A program made the position numbers and the translations under genes. The notes beneath the pieces are model-generated. The model searched no databases and was not told where the DNA came from. It was given only the letters and a program-made list of their open reading frames with translations. 11,711 nucleotides of DNA from a bacterium (GTDB lineage: Bacteria > Vulcanimicrobiota > Xenobia > Xenobiales > Xenobiaceae), in the NCBI GenBank assembly GCA_017444165.1, contig JAFSXH010000036.1:1-11711 (forward strand). The letters are read 5' to 3'. Positions 7,846 to 11,711 of the stretch are shown here, piece after piece. Each line of letters opens with the position of its first letter. Positions within the stretch are counted from its first letter, which is position 1.

Positions 7846-8811
7846 ATGTCTAGATTGTCTTGGCTTGAATTGATAACTGAGGTTCTTGGAATATGCAAAG
7901 AACCGATGACTAGTGAAGAAATATGGAAAAAGGCAAAAGAGTTTGGTTTGGATAAAGGAATTGCTGGCAAGACTCCTTGGTCATCAATCGGTGCGCGTAT
8001 ATATACAGATATTAAAGATAATGGTGAAAGTAGCATATTTTTACAGGTATCGAAAAAGCCACCGAAGTTTGCCTTGAAAGAAAACTGGTTTGGTGATACG
8101 TGTACGCCTATAACTTTGAAAAGTTCAGAATCGTCTTCGTGCGGTCTCTCAGATGACAGGGAGTGCTCCTTTAGAGAAAGAGATCTTCACAAAATTCTTA
8201 CCTCTTTTGTATATTTTAGTTCGCATTTCAAGTGTTATTCGAAGACAATAAATCACGAAGTGTCGTCTAAGGGTAAAAAGGGTGAAAATGAGTGGTTGCA
8301 TCCTGATATTGTAGGTGTGCATTATCCGTTTGATGATTTTAGCGATGAAACTCGTAAATTAATGGCTTCTGTTTCTCAAAGTAACTGCAAGTTGTTTTCG
8401 TTTGAGTTAAAAGTTGAACTGGGATTTTCTACGTTGAGAGAGTATTTTTTTCAAGCTGTTTCAAATTCAAGTTGGGCGAATGAGGGCTATCTTGTGGCTC
8501 TGAAATACGATGATGATCCTGATTTTGTAGATGAACTCAGAAGGCTGAATAGTGCATTTGGCATAGGTTTTATAAAGTTAAATAGTCAAGATTATAAAAA
8601 AAGTGAAATATTATTTTCAGCGAGAGAAAATGAACTGGACTGGAATACTATAGATCGTCTCCGTAGTAAAAATGCTGATTTTAGAGATTTTGTTCACAGA
8701 GTATCGGCTGATCTAAAAGGTGAAGAGGTACATAATCCTAATTTTTTTGATAAAGTGTTTACCTCTGATGATGAATTTCAAAAGTACATTGAAGAAAAAC
8801 ACATAAACTGA
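7846..8811 (+). CDS. HrgA-like protein: HARE-HTH domain plus PD-(D/E)xK nuclease-like domain
   Basis: The first 80 residues match the HARE-HTH winged helix found in restriction-associated and chromatin proteins: SWLELITEVLGICKEPMTS, then GKTPWSSIGARIYTDIKD and FLQVSKKPPKFALKE. The second half has the core of a restriction-type nuclease, WLHPDIVGV (D154), SFELKVEL (E187, K189) and then REYFFQAVSNSSWANEGYLVA, which fits a PD-(D/E)xK metal site. This two-part layout is that of the COG2958/HrgA proteins, known from Helicobacter and Campylobacter as a gene that replaces a restriction enzyme. I chose ATG 7846 because AAGGGG ends 5 nt before it; a TTG directly in front (7843) is less likely. No DNA methyltransferase or specificity subunit is adjacent, so it is not a simple restriction-modification pair. 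Its substrate is unknown. It lies in a patch of accessory genes, which suggests acquisition by transfer. Confidence 0.72.
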   Translation: MSRLSWLELITEVLGICKEPMTSEEIWKKAKEFGLDKGIAGKTPWSSIGARIYTDIKDNGESSIFLQVSKKPPKFALKENWFGDTCTPITLKSSESSSCGLSDDRECSFRERDLHKILTSFVYFSSHFKCYSKTINHEVSSKGKKGENEWLHPDIVGVHYPFDDFSDETRKLMASVSQSNCKLFSFELKVELGFSTLREYFFQAVSNSSWANEGYLVALKYDDDPDFVDELRRLNSAFGIGFIKLNSQDYKKSEILFSARENELDWNTIDRLRSKNADFRDFVHRVSADLKGEEVHNPNFFDKVFTSDDEFQKYIEEKHIN

Positions 8812-8891
8812 GTTTTTTGAATGTTCGTTATAAGCGTTGTGCGTTGTATTTTTTTAGATCGCTCTGAACTCCTAAGCAATTTGAAAAATTA

Positions 8892-9182
8892 TCAATCTTC
8901 TCCATATATCAATATTCCGTCTCTGTCTATCTCACTCTGTAACTTTTCGCCGATCGTTCTGTCCAGATCTACGATGTCGAACATTAATAGGGTATAGGCC
9001 CTCTCATTTATATCATCGTAAAAATCAAGATAATTGCCGCCGCTTACAGCAATATCAATGTCACTTCTTTCACGATTTGTACCCCTGGCACGAGAACCGA
9101 AGAGGATCACTTTCTTTACGCCGTTCTTTTGGGCAAAGTACTTAATATCTCTCAACACTCTATCGGGGACATTTAATGGCAT
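8892..9182 (-). CDS. MNT-type nucleotidyltransferase domain protein (MntA-like, no HEPN partner)
   Basis: The 96-residue protein is a minimal nucleotidyltransferase. G29-S30, ten residues and D41-I-D43 form the family motif GS-x10-DxD (GSRARG then SDIDIAV), and D69 in FDIVDLD supplies the third acidic residue of the metal site. Small proteins of this kind usually act as antitoxins of HEPN RNases, and the characterised MntA modifies its HepT toxin with AMP. No HEPN reading frame lies on either side: CorA is 20 nt upstream on the same strand, and the HrgA-like gene converges from the other side, 80 nt away. The start at 9182 lacks a strong ribosome-binding site, so translation may depend on coupling to corA. 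It may be an orphan antitoxin, a remnant, or an enzyme acting on a partner encoded elsewhere. Confidence 0.8.
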   Translation of the reverse strand: MPLNVPDRVLRDIKYFAQKNGVKKVILFGSRARGTNRERSDIDIAVSGGNYLDFYDDINERAYTLLMFDIVDLDRTIGEKLQSEIDRDGILIYGED

Positions 9183-9202
9183 ATTCGAGCAAGACCTGAA
9201 CT

Positions 9203-10150
9203 TTATAACATATTTTTAAATTTGAATATTATTGATAAGAGTATGCACAACAATAATATGATCATGCAAATTATCATAAAGCCGTGGGTCGTTTGGGCTA
9301 GCGGCATCCAGCGGCCATCTACGTTCATTCCATAGATACCAGATATAATTGTAGGTATAGAGCAAACTATAGTTATGGATGTCAATCTTTTCATGGTATT
9401 GTTGAGTCGGGAATCCATGATCGAAGACATGAGATCGCGCGTACCGTTAATGATCTCTCTGTATATCTGGGCCATCTCTATAGCCTGTTGATTCTCTACT
9501 ATGACGTCTTCCAAAAGTTCTTGATCCTCTGGATAACGCTGTAAACGTCCGTCTTTGTAGCGAGTGAGACGGTTTAATACGTTGCCATTGCCGCGCAAAG
9601 ATGTGGAGAAGTAGACTAGGGTAGACTCTAGTTCGTGGATGCTTATCAGCTCTTTTTCGTTGTTTATATTTTCGATCTGATTTTCAAACTCAGTGCGCTT
9701 GCTGTCTATAGTTATCAAGACTTGCTGGTAAATCTTTGTAGCTCTAGCGATAATTTGATAGACGAATTTTAATTTCTTCTTAGTGGAGAAATTGCGCATG
9801 CGCCCTTCATGGAAAGGCTTTAAAACCTCAGTATCTTCAGAGCAGATCGTTATTATGTTGTCTTGAGTTAAGATTATACCTAAAGGTATAGTTGTATAAC
9901 GAGCTTCGCGGTGGCGTATCTCTTGGGTAGGAATGTCGATGAGGATGAGGGTGTAACTGTCCTCAATTTCGATACGGTTCTTCTCTTCTGGGTCGGTAGC
10001 TGCTTGTATGTCTTCTTTATCAATAGTTAAGCTAGTAGCGATCTTTTCGATCTCTTCCGCACTGGGGCTGACCAATTTGATCCAGGCTCCCTTGATGATC
10101 TCTTCAATTTTACTTATTTTCTGATCGTCAGTGCGAAATATTTCTAGCAC
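9203..10150 (-). CDS. corA: CorA-family divalent metal ion transport protein
   Basis: CorA proteins are inner-membrane pentameric channels for Mg2+ and, in some cases, Co2+ or Ni2+. The signature YGMN is present (G274-M-N276, numbering from the start chosen here), at the end of the first membrane helix (about 256-276). A second helix follows at about 290-309, and the short tail KFKNML faces the cytosol. The long N-terminal cytoplasmic funnel includes the conserved EEKNRIEIEDSY stretch. The family normally begins with a short strand such as MLEIYRTD. The matching sequence here is VLEIFRTDD, so I place the start at GTG 10150, with GGAG 11 nt upstream, giving 315 residues. The frame stays open to a TTG at 10249, but those 33 extra residues resemble nothing in the family. 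The nucleotidyltransferase gene follows 20 nt downstream, so the two are probably co-transcribed. Confidence 0.9.
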   Translation of the reverse strand: MLEIFRTDDQKISKIEEIIKGAWIKLVSPSAEEIEKIATSLTIDKEDIQAATDPEEKNRIEIEDSYTLILIDIPTQEIRHREARYTTIPLGIILTQDNIITICSEDTEVLKPFHEGRMRNFSTKKKLKFVYQIIARATKIYQQVLITIDSKRTEFENQIENINNEKELISIHELESTLVYFSTSLRGNGNVLNRLTRYKDGRLQRYPEDQELLEDVIVENQQAIEMAQIYREIINGTRDLMSSIMDSRLNNTMKRLTSITIVCSIPTIISGIYGMNVDGRWMPLAQTTHGFMIICMIILLLCILLSIIFKFKNML

Positions 10151-10489
10151 AACTCTTTTTACTCCAATCCTTTCGACTGCGGGAAAAGTGTTACAAAGAA
10201 AATGATTATTTTCCTTCTTGTAAGCAGTGCCTGAAGTTGTGGTGGCCAAATTTTGTCTAGGACTGTGCGTTGTAAGTCTGATATGTTGCGTTTGTGTGGA
10301 GCAGTTTTGCTTAAAGGTTCGTAATGCTCAATTTTTTTGAAAAAAATTATGATACATAAAAAATCCTTCTTTTTGTATCCCTGCCAGTTGAAATTAGGTG
10401 GTAATTCATTTTGTTCTAAATTTATTTAAATTATTGGGCAAAATAAATAATCACTATTAGCATTATTATTGCTAAGTTAGGAGTTATAT
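10151..10489. other. Gene-free A/T-rich spacer between corA and the DUF4417 pseudogene
   Basis: This 339-nt divergent spacer should hold the promoters of both corA and the mobile-type genes. The part next to corA (10151-10249) stays open in the corA frame but does not look coding. A perfect A/T inverted repeat, AATTTTTTT-G-AAAAAAATT, occupies 10330-10348. Its arms lack G or C, so it is better explained as rigid or bent A-tract DNA than as a terminator. The rest is very A/T-rich up to the palindrome at 10457. I found no RNA gene. Confidence 0.5.
10457..10475. promoter_or_regulatory. Operator-like palindrome just before the DUF4417 start
   Basis: TTAGCA and TGCTAA form perfect 6-bp arms around a 7-nt A/T spacer. 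The site ends 3 nt before the ribosome-binding sequence AGGAG (10479-10483) of the following reading frame, so a bound dimeric repressor or an RNA hairpin here could block expression. Small phage and plasmid operons often carry such sites. The regulator is not in the window, and 6-bp arms in A/T-rich DNA could also arise by chance. Confidence 0.3.
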
Positions 10490-11109
10490 ATGAAAAGCAT
10501 TGAAATGCGACAAGATCCATTATTCATGAGAAATAGCTTTGAATCTGTAGGAAAATGGGGGATCCCACTTGTCAAAAGACAAGAGATTAATCTTAACAAT
10601 TTAAGAATGATAGCTTGTTCCGATACAAGAGCAAATGATAACGAAATAAACAAACGCAACGGTGTACATTTTTTTGTGGATGATTATAGATTTAAGGGAA
10701 TATATGAGCACCCCGATAGATCTATAGATAAATTTTCACAATATGCTTTTTTACTAACACCAGATTTTTCAATCTATTCTGATATGGATCCATGGAGGCA
10801 ATTAGAGAGTGTAGTTATGAATCGTTGGTGTGGAGCGTATTGGCAAAGTAAGGGATTAAACGTTATTCCAACAATTAGTTGGGCAACGTCAATAAGTTAT
10901 GATTTTTGCTTCGATGGAGTAGAAAACAATTCAATTGTTGCCTTAGGAATGATCGGTTAAAAAATCGCTTACAATTCATGTTGGGATATAACACTATGCT
11001 CGAGAAATTAAAACCGTCTTGTATTATTTGTTTTGGAGAACCCTTCCCAGAAATGTCTGGTAATATCATAAAAGTTGACTACTTCAGTTCAAGAAAGGTG
11101 GTGCGATAA
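10490..11109 (+). pseudogene. DUF4417 family protein, frameshifted
   Basis: The first frame (10490-10960, 156 codons) has the DUF4417 pattern: VHFFVDDYRFKGIYEHP, LLTPDFSIYSDMDPW, RWCGAYWQSKGLNVIPTISW and YDFCFDGVENNSIVALGMIG. It then hits TAA at 10958. The missing C-terminal part, YNTMLEKLKPSCIICFGEPF through VDYFSS, continues at once in the -1 frame and ends at 11109. Joined, the two parts give a full-length family member of about 206 residues, so a single-base loss just before 10958 best explains the break. The sequence around ATC-GGT-TAA is not a slippery site, so programmed frameshifting is unlikely; a sequencing error remains possible. The function of DUF4417 is unknown; its members are typical of phage, plasmid and ICE genomes. 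AGGAG lies 6 nt before the ATG. The next gene starts one base after the stop, which indicates a shared operon. Confidence 0.8.
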
Positions 11110-11110
11110 A

Positions 11111-11380
11111 ATGGGTGGAAGAGGAACCTTTGCTAGTGGCGTAAACGTCAAGTACACTTATATGACTGTTAGTTTTATTGAGGGCGTAAAAGTTCTCGCT
11201 GGATTAGAAGGAAAGCATGGTCTTCCTGAAGAGGCCCATTCTAGCACAGCTTATATAAAGTTAAAACCCGATGGAACTTTTCATGAGATGAGAATTTATG
11301 ACAAAGATCATTATCTAATATGTGAACTTGCTTACCATAAGGAACCTAACTTAAGAAAAGACGGTAAGCCAGTACTATAG
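11111..11380 (+). CDS. MGGRG-type mobile-element protein, probably 3'-truncated
   Basis: This 89-residue product starts MGGRGTFASG at ATG 11111, with AAAGGTGG 9 nt upstream; the longer open frame back to 11075 runs through the DUF4417 tail and is not credible. Recognisable stretches are YMTVSFIEGVKVLAGLEG, LPEEAHSSTAYIKLKPDGTF and HEMRIYDKDHYLICELAYH. From memory, small proteins of this kind sit next to DUF4417 genes in phage-like and ICE-like regions of Bacillota and extend further after the KEPN...PVL part. Here the frame stops at TAG 11378-11380, exactly where the insertion-element end seems to begin, so the original 3' end was probably replaced. I cannot assign a function. No membrane segment, signal peptide or catalytic motif is visible. 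Confidence 0.6.
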   Translation: MGGRGTFASGVNVKYTYMTVSFIEGVKVLAGLEGKHGLPEEAHSSTAYIKLKPDGTFHEMRIYDKDHYLICELAYHKEPNLRKDGKPVL

Positions 11381-11400
11381 TCAAACAACATAATATTTGA

Positions 11401-11406
11401 TATAAT
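11401..11406 (+). promoter_or_regulatory. -10 hexamer of the IS630 transposase gene
   Basis: A perfect TATAAT lies only 9 nt before the transposase ATG (11416), and there is no ribosome-binding site in between. Transcription from it would give a nearly leaderless message, in keeping with the weak expression usual for transposases. No convincing -35 hexamer is visible. Confidence 0.4.
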
Positions 11407-11415
11407 GCAAAAGTT

Positions 11416-11711
11416 ATGAGTTATGATAAAAAATTTAGAGAACGAGCTTTAGCGTGTAAAGATAAATACAGCTTTGAGACAGCGGCAGAGATATTTGGTG
11501 TATCTAAAATATCTATTCTTAATTGGCAAAATTTATTAAAGGAGCAAGGTAGTTTAGATAAACGTCCTATAAATCGCAAATTTAAGAAGATAGATCAAGA
11601 TGAGTTGCGAAAATATGTTGAAGAACATACTGACGCTTATTTATAGGATATGGCTTTAGTGTTAAATTGCAGTTCAACAGCAATAGGCAAGGCTTTGAAG
11701 CGTTTAGGAAT
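11416..11711 (+). pseudogene. IS630-family transposase, N-terminal HTH part with in-frame amber codon
   Basis: The product begins MSYDKKFRERALACKDKYSF, followed by a helix-turn-helix (AAEIFGVSKISILNWQNLL) and the linker GSLDKRPINRKFKKID, all typical of the DNA-binding N-terminus of IS630 transposases. Codon 77 is TAG (11644-11646). The same frame continues past it with DMALVLNCSSTAIGKALKRLG, the second HTH of the family, up to the window edge. The family normally has an ordinary residue at this point, and a CAG to TAG change would explain the stop. The catalytic DDE domain lies outside the window. TAG is used as a true stop by sbcC here, so a recoded amber is not suggested. Confidence 0.75.

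Larger units (their letters stand above)
11378..11711 (+). mobile_element. Left end of an IS630-family insertion sequence (runs off right edge)
   Basis: The element is recognised from its transposase reading frame and from the abrupt end of the preceding gene at CTATAGTC. IS630 elements insert at and duplicate a TA dinucleotide; TA pairs lie at 11376-11377 and 11378-11379, so the boundary is placed here within a few bases. The terminal inverted repeat cannot be confirmed because the right end is outside the window. Confidence 0.6.

Noticed and set aside
8596..8602. A7 run in the HrgA-like gene as a phase-variation tract
   Set aside because: Seven A residues in A/T-rich coding DNA are unremarkable, and the frame is intact.
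10151..10249. Longer CorA starting at TTG 10249
   Set aside because: The 33 extra residues do not resemble CorA, and the GTG at 10150 with GGAG upstream gives the usual N-terminus.
10330..10348. Intrinsic terminator formed by the AATTTTTTT/AAAAAAATT repeat
   Set aside because: The stem has no G-C pair and a one-base loop, and it lies between divergent genes, so it cannot end either transcript sensibly.
10945..10965. Programmed -1 frameshift in the DUF4417 gene, because an A-run follows the stop
   Set aside because: The stop TAA comes before the A-run, and the codons ahead of it (ATC GGT) cannot re-pair after a slip. A one-base loss is simpler.
11075..11110. Start of the MGGRG protein at 11075
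   Set aside because: That stretch encodes the tail of the DUF4417 frame, and the ATG at 11111 has a good ribosome-binding site and the conserved MGGRG beginning.
11378..11646. TAG used as a sense codon in the mobile segment
   Set aside because: sbcC in the same window ends in TAG at a natural C-terminus, and reading through TAG 11378 gives no family-like sequence.

Overview
The window reads as a bacterial chromosome segment of moderate A+T content. The housekeeping genes look like those of an anaerobic Bacillota-like bacterium, possibly Negativicutes or a neighbouring phylum, but no rRNA or tRNA is present to fix this. The clues are an Fe-S-type L-cysteine desulfidase, a LexA-type regulator, an Mrp ATPase with an N-terminal cysteine cluster, and a CorA with the RIEIED-type core. 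The lineage is inference.

Left part (1-7634), core genes. The 5' end of an HU-type nucleoid protein gene points left off the window. A UPF0597/CyuA L-cysteine desulfidase gene points right and meets, tail to tail with a 9-bp overlap, a LexA-like repressor gene on the minus strand. That repressor keeps a near-textbook winged-helix domain, but its C-terminal half has lost the Ala-Gly cleavage site and the usual GxSM serine motif. It is divergent across 89 bp from a compact plus-strand run sbcD-sbcC-mrp with 12-nt gaps. SbcD and SbcC would form the Mre11/Rad50-type nuclease that cuts DNA hairpins and blocked ends. Mrp is a P-loop Fe-S carrier, but it lacks one cysteine of its usual C-terminal CxxC. 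A DNA-repair nuclease facing a LexA-type repressor that probably cannot self-cleave is the most thought-provoking arrangement here.

Middle part (7635-10489). An 85-nt nested inverted repeat built from degenerate heptamers follows mrp. Next come a stand-alone HrgA-like protein (HARE-HTH domain plus PD-(D/E)xK-type nuclease core, no methyltransferase next to it) and, convergent with it, a small MNT-type nucleotidyltransferase without a HEPN partner. The latter sits just behind a CorA metal-ion channel gene on the same strand.

Right part (10490-11711), decaying mobile DNA. A DUF4417 gene is broken by a single frameshift. It is followed one base later by a small MGGRG-type gene that appears cut short where the left end of an IS630-family element begins. 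The transposase reading frame of that element carries an in-frame amber codon and leaves the window on the right. The right part therefore looks like a phage- or ICE-derived fragment later hit by an insertion sequence. I found no tRNA, rRNA, CRISPR array or recognisable riboswitch.
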